Shown here: positions 1-8,083 of the stretch, one piece after another
How positions within the stretch are numbered: the stretch's first letter is position 1
How the letters are laid out: each line of letters opens with the position of its first letter
NCBI GenBank assembly: GCA_027592135.1
Contig: JAQCIJ010000005.1
Coordinates: 1-47,580, forward strand
Length of the DNA stretch: 47,580 nt
Reading direction: 5' to 3'
Source: a bacterium
Lineage (GTDB): Bacteria > Patescibacteriota > Gracilibacteria > Peribacterales > Peribacteraceae
Made by a program: the position numbers and the translations under genes
Notes under the pieces: generated by a model
The model's input: the letters and a program-made list of their open reading frames with translations, nothing else
The model's database searches: none
What the model was told of the DNA's origin: nothing

Positions 1-138
1 TATCAGAGCTTTATCCAAGCGTGTAGCGTAGAGCGTATAGCTTTGAGTAAAGATGAGATTTATTGCTATGGTAAGACAAAAAAATGGTTCCAAAACCTTT
101 TGGAACACCATCAGCAACACACTCTCATCCTTCCGTAG
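1..138 (+). CDS. 3' end of an unidentified gene (partial)
   Basis: Frame 1 is open from the first base to a TAG at 136-138, giving 45 residues that begin YQSFIQACSVERIALSKDE and end LEHHQQHTLILP. The composition looks protein-like, with mixed charges and aromatic residues, and no start is present, so the gene begins outside the window. I do not recognise the family. The inverted repeat at about 94-113 lies inside this reading frame. Positions 139-213 hold nothing I recognise. The call rests only on open frame and composition. Confidence 0.4.
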   Translation, partial: YQSFIQACSVERIALSKDEIYCYGKTKKWFQNLLEHHQQHTLILP

Positions 139-213
139 CCCATAGACGAAGGTGGGTAACGCGTAGGTCACTCGTTTCAATTCCGATCAGCGACGCCATT
201 TCTACCTTATCGC

Positions 214-1062
214 TTATTTTTTACTCCATGAAGGATGCTTTATGGTTAAGCTTTCGATCTTATCAGCACCATACCTCTTATGAAGGTCTAACACTGTTCT
301 ACCTGTTTCTTTATCTAGTACCTTTATTACCATGCCAGCCCTACTACCATTTACCTTAATTGTAGTAGAACCAGAGAAACCTATGGCTTCAGAAAGTTCA
401 TATTTAACTTTTTTTACTGCTTCATCACTTACATAGAATGATCCGTCAGCATCTTTTTCATTCCATCCCATAAAATCACTATTATTATTATTTGCCCATG
501 ACTCAATAGCCGATTTGAGTTTCTCTTGTGAAAATGACTCTGGAGATTTAAATTTTGACCGCGTTTCTGCCTCTGAACGCATTATATCTTGAATTACCTT
601 AATGTCACCACCACCCGAAACTCTCTTATCAGTATCAACATATATGGAACCTATTCTTTGATCAGAATCATTATCTGTAATCGTCATTGTCACCTTGCCA
701 GAATCATCATGATTGATATCAAGATCGATTTGTGTTGGAAGTAAAGTAGGTTTAAAGCTATCTGCAAGACTATCTAATACTTTAGTATATATAGCCTTTT
801 TTTCATCTAAAATAACATAAGGATATCTTCTCAAGTCCTCTGCATACTTCTTTCCGACTGCAATAATTTTAAACATTGTTGGAGTAGATTCTTCATTATC
901 AAGCAAGAGCTCGGCATATCTCATATCACTTTTTCTCTCATCTCTTTCTTTACCGTCTAGTGCTTTCTTTTTTTTAGCTGAAGGAGGAACATACTTTTTA
1001 TTTGAGTTATTTGAGTTATTTGTATCAGCTGATACAGAAGAAAAATTTGGAAATTCATTCAT
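214..1062 (-). CDS. hypothetical protein, 282 aa
   Basis: This 282-residue soluble protein has no recognisable family. It opens with an Asn/Ser-rich low-complexity stretch (about residues 10-23) and a Lys cluster (about 25-38). A mixed alpha/beta body follows, with short beta-like segments such as KVTMTITDND and RIGSIYVDTD. It has no signal peptide and no membrane segment. The start ATG at 1062 follows a -10-like TATAAT by about 30 nt. The gene is more AT-rich than the ribosomal genes beside it, which may point to a different origin. No function can be assigned. Confidence 0.75.
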   Translation of the reverse strand: MNEFPNFSSVSADTNNSNNSNKKYVPPSAKKKKALDGKERDERKSDMRYAELLLDNEESTPTMFKIIAVGKKYAEDLRRYPYVILDEKKAIYTKVLDSLADSFKPTLLPTQIDLDINHDDSGKVTMTITDNDSDQRIGSIYVDTDKRVSGGGDIKVIQDIMRSEAETRSKFKSPESFSQEKLKSAIESWANNNNSDFMGWNEKDADGSFYVSDEAVKKVKYELSEAIGFSGSTTIKVNGSRAGMVIKVLDKETGRTVLDLHKRYGADKIESLTIKHPSWSKK

Positions 1063-1093
1063 AGTAATTAATGTGTATATTGATAACTATATT

Positions 1094-1099
1094 ATTATA
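1094..1099 (-). promoter_or_regulatory. -10 box of the 282-aa hypothetical gene
   Basis: On the minus strand the hexamer reads TATAAT, a perfect consensus, about 31 nt upstream of the ATG at 1062. A convincing -35 is not evident. Unlike many other genes in the window, this spacing leaves a short leader of about 24 nt. Confidence 0.45.
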
Positions 1100-1252
1100 C
1101 ACTAAAATCACTATTTACGCTATCGCCAATACCGCCCTTTTGGCCAAGATTCTATTACAAAGCCGAAAGATCCCTTTCTGGCCTGTAGAGCGCTACAAAA
1201 CAATTGTGTAATAAAGGAGCATAAACTCCGTGCAAGGCACCTTAAGGGCTAT

Positions 1253-1281
1253 TAAAAAGAGCCCACGTAGACGTGAGCCCT
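1253..1281 (-). terminator. rho-independent terminator downstream of the 1303-1767 gene
   Basis: Minus-strand RNA would pair GGGCUCACGU with ACGUGGGCUC (10 bp with two G-U pairs, very short loop), followed by UUUUUAAU. Read on the plus strand, the G-U pairs become A-C mismatches, so the orientation is minus. It lies about 20 nt after the stop codon of the secreted-protein gene. Confidence 0.75.
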
Positions 1282-1302
1282 GTATCAATACAATAACACT
1301 TA

Positions 1303-1767
1303 CTACCGTCCTCCAGCTTCAACTTCGATATCATTGCGGTAGCTCTCCTGTTTCACAAGATCTGGCTGCCCCAGAAGGCCTTGACCTACATGAGCTGCTG
1401 TTCCCTGCTGAAAAAAGGAATCCCAGTACTGATGGCGCACATGTCGACGTCGAATATTCCAGTGATACGGAGTGAAATCCTGATTGAGAAGATCTTGTCC
1501 TGGATCTGGCTCGTAGATAAATTCATCGCGGATCGTATCTCTTATTGCTTCAATCTTTTTAAGCTTCTTTTGAAAATCCTCTCGATGATACGCCATCTTA
1601 CTTCGATATACATTTGTAAGACGTTCTACACTGCGGTGTGAAGGACGAGAAATTGCACGTGTACGGTGTGCACGGTATCGAAACTGTGGTGAATCTGACA
1701 ATTCCTCAGCAGCAACTGTTGCTGGCATAAAGATTGTAAGAGCCAATAGCACGGAAAAGATTCGCAT
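1303..1767 (-). CDS. small secreted hypothetical protein
   Basis: The protein is 154 aa if it starts at the ATG at 1767. That start gives a clean signal peptide, MRIFSVLLALTIFMPATVAA followed by EE. A longer reading back to 1848 would bury this signal inside the protein, so the shorter start is preferred. The mature part is rich in Arg, His and Tyr (RYRAHRTRAISRPSHRS, RRRHVRHQYWD) and probably helical. No family is recognised. A rho-independent terminator follows, so it is probably a single-gene unit. Confidence 0.65.
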   Translation of the reverse strand: MRIFSVLLALTIFMPATVAAEELSDSPQFRYRAHRTRAISRPSHRSVERLTNVYRSKMAYHREDFQKKLKKIEAIRDTIRDEFIYEPDPGQDLLNQDFTPYHWNIRRRHVRHQYWDSFFQQGTAAHVGQGLLGQPDLVKQESYRNDIEVEAGGR

Positions 1768-1870
1768 AAAATATGTGGGAAATCCAATGAGGAAGGCATC
1801 CTCCCATGCAATTGCGAAGCAACAAGGTATTTCCGTGGGAAATATCACCCTTTCTAAAAGTAGTAATTTT

Positions 1871-1879
1871 TGCTATACT
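1871..1879 (+). promoter_or_regulatory. extended -10 promoter for the 1917 gene
   Basis: TGCTATACT is an extended -10 (TG-n-TATACT). It lies 37 nt before the ATG at 1917, so transcription would start near 1886 and leave a leader of about 30 nt with no Shine-Dalgarno sequence. Confidence 0.5.
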
Positions 1880-1916
1880 GATATGAAAACTTTTAAAAAA
1901 CACACCCAAACACACA

Positions 1917-2294
1917 ATGTCCATAGACGCCTGCATTGCCCACGCCATTCATTCAGATCTCGATATCCTCGAGGTATTACCTGAACTAAAGGGCATGCCT
2001 GTAGAAAGCCTCGAGCCCTACATAGAGCACTATATTCTTACTGTGCAGCAAGAGCTCCGCGGTGTCATTGTGGATAACGGCGACCAATACCTTCGTGCAA
2101 AAGATGCTGCTGGCCTTTGTGCAACCTGCATGAACGCTGGTATCGGTATCCCTCCAAAAATGCTTTTAAAGATGTGTCAGACAATTATGCAACTCTCTAC
2201 GATTGATGCACGATTTATCTTAGATACCGATGAAGGGAATTCCCTCTTCTACGTAAAGATGGGAATCAACCTCAACGAAAAGCAGGCTGTGTAA
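1917..2294 (+). CDS. hypothetical protein, 125 aa
   Basis: This is a small, acidic, apparently soluble and mostly helical protein. It contains two Cys in CATCMNAGIGIPPKM and a C-terminal segment RFILDTDEGNSLFYVKMGINL. There is no signal peptide or membrane span, and I do not recognise a family. It is convergent with rpsI, with only 9 nt between the two stop codons. The start at 1917 follows an extended -10 promoter. Single CxxC could bind a metal or form a disulfide, but nothing else supports that. Confidence 0.7.
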   Translation: MSIDACIAHAIHSDLDILEVLPELKGMPVESLEPYIEHYILTVQQELRGVIVDNGDQYLRAKDAAGLCATCMNAGIGIPPKMLLKMCQTIMQLSTIDARFILDTDEGNSLFYVKMGINLNEKQAV

Positions 2295-2303
2295 ATCAGT
2301 AAA

Positions 2304-2711
2304 CTATCGCTTAGAGAACTGCGGCGCTCTTCGTGCTCCTTTGAGTCCTGGCTTCTTACGCTCTTTGATACGCGCATCGCGACGAAGGAACCCTTCGCGC
2401 TTAAGCGTTGGACGGAGTTCTGGGTCGATCAGCAGTAAGCAACGGCTTACTCCGTGACGTAAAGCATCGCTTTGAGCTGCTTTTCCACCACCTTTCACTC
2501 TAACCTCAACATCATACTTCTTTGCAAGATCGGTAATACGTAATGGTGCAAGAGCATTCTCTGTGTGTAGGAAAGTAGGAAAATACTCACGAATAGGTTT
2601 TCCATTTACGGTGACATCTCCTTTTCCACCATCAAAGAGTTTTACACGTGCTATTGCAGTCTTGCGCTTTCCGGCGCTGTAGAAGTACTGAGATTTGGTA
2701 GCGGCTGTCAT
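2304..2711 (-). CDS. rpsI: 30S ribosomal protein S9 (uS9)
   Basis: S9 is a small-subunit head protein whose C-terminal tail reaches the P-site tRNA. The 135 residues carry the family hallmarks: YFYSAGKRKTAIARVKL near the N-terminus, VRVKGGGKAAQSDALRHGVSRCL in parts in the middle, and the basic end with terminal KR that contacts tRNA. It lies 2 nt downstream of rplM, the usual rplM-rpsI pair, here joined to the end of the alpha operon. Confidence 0.98.
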   Translation of the reverse strand: MTAATKSQYFYSAGKRKTAIARVKLFDGGKGDVTVNGKPIREYFPTFLHTENALAPLRITDLAKKYDVEVRVKGGGKAAQSDALRHGVSRCLLLIDPELRPTLKREGFLRRDARIKERKKPGLKGARRAPQFSKR

Positions 2712-2713
2712 AA

Positions 2714-3142
2714 TTATTTGGCGTTAGTAAGGGCTTTAGGCTGCTGAGCTGTATGCTGGTGCTCTGTACCTGTATACACATGAAGACGCTTGAGCATCTG
2801 ACGTGCAAGACGGTTTTTAGGTAACATTCCTTTTACAGCCTTCTCCACAATCTGTGTAGGCTTCTTATCCATCATATACTGAAGAGAGAATGTTCTTAAG
2901 TGTCCCAAGTATCCAGAGTGAGTAACGTAGATCTTTCGACGGTGCTTTGTAGGATTGAAGAATAATTTGTCTGCGTTTATGACAATAACATGATCTCCAC
3001 ACAACTGATGTGGGCTAAAAGTAGCCTTGTTCTTTCCACGAAGGATTGTTGCAATCTGCGTAGACATACGACCAAGGTTTTGACCCTCTGCATCGATAAG
3101 AATCCACTGTGGATCTGCCAGTTTTAGCGTAGTAGTTTTCAT
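2714..3142 (-). CDS. rplM: 50S ribosomal protein L13 (uL13)
   Basis: L13 is an early-assembling large-subunit protein. The 142 residues include WILIDAEGQNLGRMSTQIA, the LRGKNK and GDHVIVINADK segments and the KGMLPKNRLARQMLKRLHVY motif typical of the family. The ATG overlaps the rplQ stop as ATGA, which implies translational coupling. The C-terminal end (about 15 residues, TAQQPKALTNAK) is Ala/Gln-rich and slightly longer than usual. Confidence 0.98.
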   Translation of the reverse strand: MKTTTLKLADPQWILIDAEGQNLGRMSTQIATILRGKNKATFSPHQLCGDHVIVINADKLFFNPTKHRRKIYVTHSGYLGHLRTFSLQYMMDKKPTQIVEKAVKGMLPKNRLARQMLKRLHVYTGTEHQHTAQQPKALTNAK

Positions 3143-3618
3143 TTTTTTGAGGGTGTCTTGGGAGTAGTTGATTTCTTTTTAGAAGGTGTAGATGTTGCAG
3201 AGGTAACAGAGGTACTTTTCACCTCTGTACCTTCTTTACCCTCTTTTACCTCTATTCTGTCTCCCTCCACCAAACTCAAGTCCACCACCTGTGCTCCATC
3301 GCCAACACGATATCCTGCAGCGACAGTACGCGTAAGTCCGCTATTCTTTTTGGCATAACGCTTGGTAAATACCTCCATGATCTTCTTACTTGCATTCTTA
3401 TCTGTCACCGTCTTATTAATATGACGGATAGCAACATGTGGTGTGTGCGTCTTTGCGTAGTTAATGAGCTTATCAATCTGAGGAGCAATAACATGAGCAC
3501 GCTTCTTTGTCGTACGAATAGTCTCGTAAAGCAGAAGAGATGTCAGCAGATTGCGTTTTACCATTCTGGCGTGACCAGGTTTCTGCTTTAGCCGGTTATT
3601 GTGTTTTCGATGTCGCAT
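3139..3618 (-). CDS. rplQ: 50S ribosomal protein L17 (bL17) with C-terminal tail
   Basis: L17 lies at the peptide exit side of the large subunit. The core opens with MRHRKHNNRLKQKPGHARM and contains NLLTSLLLYETIRTTKKRA, both diagnostic. The protein is 159 aa, longer than the usual 115-130 because of a Ser/Thr/Lys/Pro-rich tail (about residues 130-159). The tail resembles tails on S17, L22, L24 and L5 in this cluster. It follows rpoA as in the canonical alpha operon and overlaps rplM by 4 nt. Confidence 0.97.
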   Translation of the reverse strand: MRHRKHNNRLKQKPGHARMVKRNLLTSLLLYETIRTTKKRAHVIAPQIDKLINYAKTHTPHVAIRHINKTVTDKNASKKIMEVFTKRYAKKNSGLTRTVAAGYRVGDGAQVVDLSLVEGDRIEVKEGKEGTEVKSTSVTSATSTPSKKKSTTPKTPSKK

Positions 3619-3642
3619 AAAAATGATAGGTGTGAGACTCTA

Positions 3643-4638
3643 CTACTTTTCGTCGTCGGCGGAAAGGGCTAAACCACGTTCTGCAAGAGTATCATTTACT
3701 TCATCGAGTGCCTTTGCACCGAATCCACGGAAGTTACTTAATCCTGCAACGCTACACTTTGTCAACTGCTCGATAGAACCAACACCTGCGTTGATCAGAG
3801 CATTAAGTGTTCGTGGTGAGAAGTTCAAGATTTCGATAGGTGTGTAGCTCTCTTTCATAGGAGCAGACTCACCTTCATCTGAAATTTGTGCACCTGTACG
3901 AGAGAAATCAGCAATAAATTCGCTCTCAACAACCTTCTCAGAGCTTCCGAAGTATTCGAAGTAACTCTTAAGGAGCTGGGAGGCAAACTGTACAGCTTCC
4001 TCTGCAGTCAAAGAACCGTTGGTTTGTACGTCAAGGCTCAATTTTTCAAGGTCTGTTCGCTGTCCTACACGAGCAGCTTCTACTTCGAACTGTACACGGG
4101 TTACTGGACTAAATATCGCATCAATATGAATGAGGCCTGGCTCGTTACTCTTTTTGTTGCGATCAGATGCTGGGCTGTACCCAACACCCTTTTCTACGGT
4201 AATACTCATTTCTACTTCACCGCCCTTTTCGAGGGTAAGAATCTCGTGATCTGGATTAAGGACTTCAATATCAGAAGATACTTGAAGGTCTTTTGCAGTA
4301 AGTGTTCCAGGTCCTTTACCCTTAAGAGTGATAACTTCAGAATCCTTGTTAAACTTACGAAGCTGTAAACTTTTCAAGTTTAGTGCGATATCAATACCGG
4401 ATTCAAGAATACCTTTTACTGTGCTATACTCGTGCGTTACACCTGTCATACGCATGGATGTAATTGCAGCGCCAGGAAGGCTAGAAAGGAGTACGCGACG
4501 CATTGCGTTACCAAGCGTCATTCCAAACCCAGTAGGAAGTGGTCCAATAGTAAAGACCTTGTGTGAATCGTCGCCAGTACCTCCTCCTGTTTGGGAGGAG
4601 AAGATAGGGAGGCCGATTTCTTCCTGAATGATGTGCAT
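3643..4638 (-). CDS. rpoA: DNA-directed RNA polymerase subunit alpha
   Basis: RpoA forms the alpha dimer that nucleates RNA polymerase assembly. From the ATG at 4638 the protein is 331 aa, the normal length, and starts MHIIQEEIGLPIF. The N-terminal domain has TLGNAMRRVLLSSLPGAAI. The C-terminal domain has LNFSPRTLNALINAGVGSI followed by LSNFRGFGAKALDEV, the helix-hairpin-helix that binds UP elements and activators. A longer reading to 4725 would overlap rpsD and adds residues the family lacks, so it was not used. Confidence 0.97.
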   Translation of the reverse strand: MHIIQEEIGLPIFSSQTGGGTGDDSHKVFTIGPLPTGFGMTLGNAMRRVLLSSLPGAAITSMRMTGVTHEYSTVKGILESGIDIALNLKSLQLRKFNKDSEVITLKGKGPGTLTAKDLQVSSDIEVLNPDHEILTLEKGGEVEMSITVEKGVGYSPASDRNKKSNEPGLIHIDAIFSPVTRVQFEVEAARVGQRTDLEKLSLDVQTNGSLTAEEAVQFASQLLKSYFEYFGSSEKVVESEFIADFSRTGAQISDEGESAPMKESYTPIEILNFSPRTLNALINAGVGSIEQLTKCSVAGLSNFRGFGAKALDEVNDTLAERGLALSADDEK

Positions 4639-4666
4639 AAGAGAGAAGGGAAGGTTGGGGAAGGGG

Positions 4667-5284
4667 TTATCGACGTGAGTAATATTCAATGACTTGGCGG
4701 ATGTCGATAGCCTGCTCGAAGTCATCGGCTGCAGGAAGACCAGTCACCTCGAACTTGAGGTTACCAGAATCTACCTTGAGCCAAGAAGGCGGCATATATT
4801 TTTCATGCGCCTCCAAAATTGGAGAAAAAACTGACGATGTTTTGCTCTTTGGCCGTACTTCCACCACGTCACCTTCACTTAAGCTATAGGAAGGAGATGT
4901 GACACGTACACCGTTAACGGTAAAGAGTCCGTGACTAGAGAACTGACGAGATTGGAACCGAGTCAGTGAAAATCCAGCACGATAGAGTGCATTATCAAGA
5001 CGACGCTCCAAAAGCGTGAAAAGCTCATCACCTGTTTGCTCTTTAGAAGAAGCTGCAGTTTTGTAGAGGCGTTGGAATTGGCGCTCGGAAACACCGAACA
5101 TGTCACGCGCCTTCTGCTTTTCGAGCAACTGCTTTCCATACTCACTAGGACGCTTACCACGAGTACGCGGTCCCTTTCCTGGGCCGTATGGCTTGCGTTG
5201 TAGAATTTTGTCGTACTTATCAGAACCAAATATGTTGATTCCATGTCTACGACAGCGCTTTGCTTTTGGTCCAGTGAATGACAT
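4667..5284 (-). CDS. rpsD: 30S ribosomal protein S4 (uS4)
   Basis: S4 is a primary 16S-rRNA binder and a translational repressor in many bacteria. The 205 aa match the usual length. The N-terminal part (GPKAKRCRRHGINIFG) has a single Cys, so this is the zinc-free form. The S4 RNA-binding domain lies at about residues 90-155 (LDNALYRAGFSLTRFQSRQF, HGLFTVNGVRV). The end WLKVDSGNLKFEV ... IEYYSR is typical. It sits between rpsK and rpoA, as in the alpha operon. Confidence 0.98.
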   Translation of the reverse strand: MSFTGPKAKRCRRHGINIFGSDKYDKILQRKPYGPGKGPRTRGKRPSEYGKQLLEKQKARDMFGVSERQFQRLYKTAASSKEQTGDELFTLLERRLDNALYRAGFSLTRFQSRQFSSHGLFTVNGVRVTSPSYSLSEGDVVEVRPKSKTSSVFSPILEAHEKYMPPSWLKVDSGNLKFEVTGLPAADDFEQAIDIRQVIEYYSRR

Positions 5285-5285
5285 T

Positions 5286-5306
5286 GTTAATAGTTAATGG
5301 TTAATA
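5286..5306. repeat. 7-bp tandem repeat, 3 copies
   Basis: The units are GTTAATA, GTTAATG and GTTAATA in the rpsK-rpsD gap, immediately upstream of the rpsD start. This is one of several short tandem repeats of 7-9 bp period in the window, each with its own unit sequence. Confidence 0.8.
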
Positions 5307-5320
5307 GCGAATAATTATGA

Positions 5321-5725
5321 CTACACACGTCGGCGTCCGGGTTTACGGCAGCCTCCATGCGGTACGGAAGTTCTATCAATAATTGCATCCAGATCAAGTC
5401 CTCCACCCTGAATACCGCGGATTGCTTGTTCTCGTCCAGGCCCGAGGCCTTTTACTTCAACTTGTACAGATTCAATATTAAATCCGGCAACAGACACTAC
5501 TGCAGCTTCTGCTGCAATCTTCGCTGCGTATGGTGTAGATTTCCTCGTTCCCTTAAACCCACAAGCACCTGCGGAGCTACCTCCAAGCTTGTTTCCATCA
5601 AAGTCTGTAAAGCTAACGATTGTGTTGTTCTCACCTGCGTGAATGCACACACGAGCCTTAGGGATAGATCTCTTGATCTTCTTTTTCTTAGACTTTGCCT
5701 TTGGTTTTGCTTTTACATCAGCCAT
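5321..5725 (-). CDS. rpsK: 30S ribosomal protein S11 (uS11)
   Basis: S11 forms part of the mRNA exit channel on the 30S platform. The 134 residues start with a Lys/Ala-rich extension (MADVKAKPKAKSKKKKIK) and continue with NNTIVSFTDFDGNKLGGSSA, KSTPYAAKIAAE, VEVKGLGPGREQAIRGIQ and IIDRTSVPHGGCRKPGRRRV-type ends that define the family. It lies 2 nt downstream of rpsM. Confidence 0.98.
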   Translation of the reverse strand: MADVKAKPKAKSKKKKIKRSIPKARVCIHAGENNTIVSFTDFDGNKLGGSSAGACGFKGTRKSTPYAAKIAAEAAVVSVAGFNIESVQVEVKGLGPGREQAIRGIQGGGLDLDAIIDRTSVPHGGCRKPGRRRV

Positions 5726-5727
5726 GT

Positions 5728-6108
5728 TTAGGTCTTAGTAAGGGAAGTACGTCCAGATCCTCCAGTCTTCTTCTTACCACGCTTGGTGCGTGCGTTACGA
5801 CGGGAAGTTTGTCCTCGAACAGGGAGTTGACGACGGTGACGAAAGCCACGCCATGTTCCGATGTCCTGAAGACGCTTGATATCCATAGAAACTTTTCGTG
5901 TCAGCTCACCTTCTACGAGTTCACTTTCGATACGTGTTCGGAGTTTCCCCTGCTCATCTTCTGTAAGGTCATCTGCCTTCTTGTGAATATCAATCTTTAA
6001 TTCCCGAAGGATAGAGAGCGACAACGAACGTCCAATACCCTTGATATACGTCAGAGCAATTTCTGATCGTTTGTTACCCGGTAGTTGGACTCCAGCAATT
6101 CTAGGCAT
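5728..6108 (-). CDS. rpsM: 30S ribosomal protein S13 (uS13)
   Basis: S13 sits in the 30S head and makes bridges to the 50S subunit and the P-site tRNA. The 126 aa begin MPRIAGVQLPGNKRSEIALT and contain IKGIGRSLSLSILRE. The C-terminal half has the conserved GTWRGFRHRRQLPVRGQTS segment followed by the basic tail TKRGKKKTGG. It is placed between rpmJ and rpsK as expected. Confidence 0.98.
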   Translation of the reverse strand: MPRIAGVQLPGNKRSEIALTYIKGIGRSLSLSILRELKIDIHKKADDLTEDEQGKLRTRIESELVEGELTRKVSMDIKRLQDIGTWRGFRHRRQLPVRGQTSRRNARTKRGKKKTGGSGRTSLTKT

Positions 6109-6110
6109 AA

Positions 6111-6266
6111 TTATCCTTGGCGTTGTTTATTACGAGGAATAGAAGACACAATGCGGCGTACCTTTTTTCCTCCAGAGATCTTTCCTTTCTTAATACGTAC
6201 ACCTGCACGGCGGATCACGAGGCGATCACCTTTTGCAATAGGTTTTACGGATGCACGAACTTTCAC
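6111..6266 (-). CDS. rpmJ: 50S ribosomal protein L36 (bL36), Cys-free and extended
   Basis: The GTG start at 6266 gives 51 aa beginning with VKVRASVKPI and ending SIPRNKQRQG, the two ends typical of L36. It is placed exactly where rpmJ belongs, between infA and rpsM. The middle differs from the common 37-residue form: the zinc ligands (three Cys and one His) are all missing, and about 14 residues (around IRRAGVRIKKGKISGGKKV) are extra. No ATG is available in a sensible position and no Shine-Dalgarno is seen. A longer reading upstream would run into infA. Confidence 0.88.
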   Translation of the reverse strand: MKVRASVKPIAKGDRLVIRRAGVRIKKGKISGGKKVRRIVSSIPRNKQRQG

Positions 6267-6294
6267 GTAAGGAGGGGGTAATAAAGAGATACAC

Positions 6295-6579
6295 TTACGC
6301 TTGTTGAGGAGGCCTAGCGGCCTCACCGGTTTCAAGATCGATCTGTTGATCAGACCTGTAGCGGTAGCAGATTCGACCCTTCTCGAGATCATATGGGGTC
6401 ATTTCTACCTTCACCCGGTCACCTGGGAGGATGCGTACGCGGTGCACACGCATTCGTCCGGCGAGCGTACAGAGGATCGAGTGATCCTTTGCTTGTGGAC
6501 TTAGTATTTTGACTCTGAAGGTGGTGTTTGGAAACGATTCCTCTACAACGCCGACGAGTTCAATCACATCTTTGGCCAC
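6295..6579 (-). CDS. infA: translation initiation factor IF-1
   Basis: IF-1 blocks the A site during initiation. From the GTG at 6579 the protein is 94 aa and starts (V)[18 protein letters not shown], matching the family start MAKEDVIE. The OB-fold has [25 protein letters not shown] and [21 protein letters not shown]-terminal extension of about 20 residues ([18 protein letters not shown]) exceeds the usual 72 aa. A longer reading to 6702 would add an unrelated aromatic-rich stretch, so it was rejected. Region 6580-6724 shows no gene. Confidence 0.95.
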   Translation of the reverse strand: MAKDVIELVGVVEESFPNTTFRVKILSPQAKDHSILCTLAGRMRVHRVRILPGDRVKVEMTPYDLEKGRICYRYRSDQQIDLETGEAARPPQQA

Positions 6580-6724
6580 AAAGTAGTACGGGGATACAAG
6601 CCGAAAGAGCCTACAGTGCAGAATGTGCTTGTACAAGCGGTAAGGGCAAAAAAACTTGAGTTTCTTTGAAAATTGCTTGTCAAAGTTAAGAAATATTGTC
6701 ATTACAACACAATTTTAGGCCCTA

Positions 6725-7264
6725 TTACCCTTTGGTAGCCGTTTTCATCTTCCAGACATGGAAAAAAGAAAAAGCAGCGAAGAAGAAGTTTAATCCAAAA
6801 AAGATCCAGTCAGATTCCCTATAACTAAACCCCGCAATGACCGTACTCCCCACTCCAAGGGCTATATTGCGCTTCGGTGTACCTGTATCAAGCGCAAAAC
6901 CCACTCCAAGTACCGAAAGACCTATCACGAAGATGATCGTTTCAATCCCATGAGAGAGATGTAGTGCATAGGCAATGAGAGTGACTCCAGAAAGTCCGAG
7001 AATTGGTGTATCTATCCGATCATCCGTATTCAACATCATTAACACTGTGCTAATGGCAATGAGGATTTGTAGTAAGACAAAGAAGAATGATCCGCCATCC
7101 AGATAATGCAGTATCGCATACCCAAACATGCATGCGCTTCCAATGAGGAACAGCCAGTTCTTCAGCGAGCGTGCTGGATGTAAAACGGTACGCGCAGGCA
7201 TTGCCGCTCCTACGATTAAGATAGCTGAGCCGATGAGGCCGATGAGGAACGGATCAATAGTCAT
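6725..7264 (-). CDS. hypothetical multi-pass membrane protein
   Basis: The 179 aa contain about six hydrophobic segments (for example PFLIGLIGSAILIVGAAM, LFLIGSACMFGYAILHYL, SFFFVLLQILIAISTVLMM and IIFVIGLSVLGVGFALD). The pattern is that of a small inner-membrane protein. I do not recognise a family. It sits inside the ribosomal supercluster between map and infA, a place where most bacteria have nothing, and has its own weak -10 (TACACT, 8 nt before ATG). Function is unknown. Confidence 0.75.
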   Translation of the reverse strand: MTIDPFLIGLIGSAILIVGAAMPARTVLHPARSLKNWLFLIGSACMFGYAILHYLDGGSFFFVLLQILIAISTVLMMLNTDDRIDTPILGLSGVTLIAYALHLSHGIETIIFVIGLSVLGVGFALDTGTPKRNIALGVGSTVIAGFSYRESDWIFFGLNFFFAAFSFFHVWKMKTATKG

Positions 7265-7310
7265 TGACTATTAGTGTACCACTGACCATTGAACACTGAC
7301 CATTGACTCA

Positions 7311-8060
7311 CTACGCAATCACCTCCACCCCATCCTCGAGGATTAACAATGTGTGCTCGAAGTGTGCAGATAACGATCCATCTTTAGTATTGATCGTCCA
7401 CTGGTCATCAGACTCTTTGATACCATCTTTTCCTGTACAGACAATGGGCTCTACAGCAATCAAAGTATGTGCTGGAAGCTTTGGCCCTTCGCCCTTTTCT
7501 CCGTAATTCGGTACATCGGGGAACTGATGCAGTGTTTTACCAAGGCCATGACCTGTAAGGGCTGATACAATGGTTAAACCTGCTCCTTCTACGGTCCCCT
7601 GCACTGTTGAGGAGATGACTCCGACCTTCACCCCTGCCTTTATCACACTCACTGCGTTAGCAAGTGCTTGTGCCGAAACTGTCAGCAAATGCTGAGCCTC
7701 TTCACTAATGCGGCCTACAGCAAACGTACGGCAGGCATCGGTATACAGACTCTTGTACATCACACCACAGTCTGTAGCGATGATATCCCCTTCTTTTAGA
7801 ACATAGTCACCAGGGAGTCCATGCACACACTGTTCATTTACGGATGTGCACAGTGTCGCTGGGTATCCGTGGTATCCCATAAATGCAGGAGTTGCCCCTT
7901 CGTGACTTCTGATAAATTCCTCTGCAGCACGATCTAGTTCTTTTGTGGTAATACCCGGTGCCACCAATCTACCCATCAGTTCGAGGGTTTGGGCAAGAAT
8001 CTTCCCTGCATGGCGCAGAGACTCGATTTCTTTTGGGCTGAAGATTTGGAAATCGCTCAT
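7311..8060 (-). CDS. map: type I methionine aminopeptidase
   Basis: MAP removes the N-terminal Met from new proteins. The 249 aa hold all five metal ligands of the pita-bread fold: two Asp in ATDCGVMYKSLYTDACRTF, His in TGHGLGKTLHQFP, Glu in IAVEPIV and Glu in AHFEHTLLI. HGYPATLCTSVNEQCVHGLP is a strong family signature. It is a minimal type Ia form without an N-terminal zinc domain. It follows adk, the classic adk-map pair. Confidence 0.97.
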   Translation of the reverse strand: MSDFQIFSPKEIESLRHAGKILAQTLELMGRLVAPGITTKELDRAAEEFIRSHEGATPAFMGYHGYPATLCTSVNEQCVHGLPGDYVLKEGDIIATDCGVMYKSLYTDACRTFAVGRISEEAQHLLTVSAQALANAVSVIKAGVKVGVISSTVQGTVEGAGLTIVSALTGHGLGKTLHQFPDVPNYGEKGEGPKLPAHTLIAVEPIVCTGKDGIKESDDQWTINTKDGSLSAHFEHTLLILEDGVEVIA

Positions 8061-8083
8061 ATGAAATGAGCTTACGGTAAATA

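Noticed and set aside
94-113. Inverted repeat GTTCCAAAA/TTTTGGAAC as a terminator
   Set aside because: It lies within the open frame of the partial gene at 1-138 and has no T-run after it.
140-213. A tRNA-like 3' end (TTTCAATTCC followed by GACGCCA)
   Set aside because: No matching acceptor arm, T-stem or anticodon arm could be paired upstream.
6265-6280. CCTCC-rich sequence before rpmJ and before rplC as a ribosome-binding site
   Set aside because: It has the polarity of the anti-Shine-Dalgarno, not the Shine-Dalgarno, so it cannot pair with 16S rRNA.
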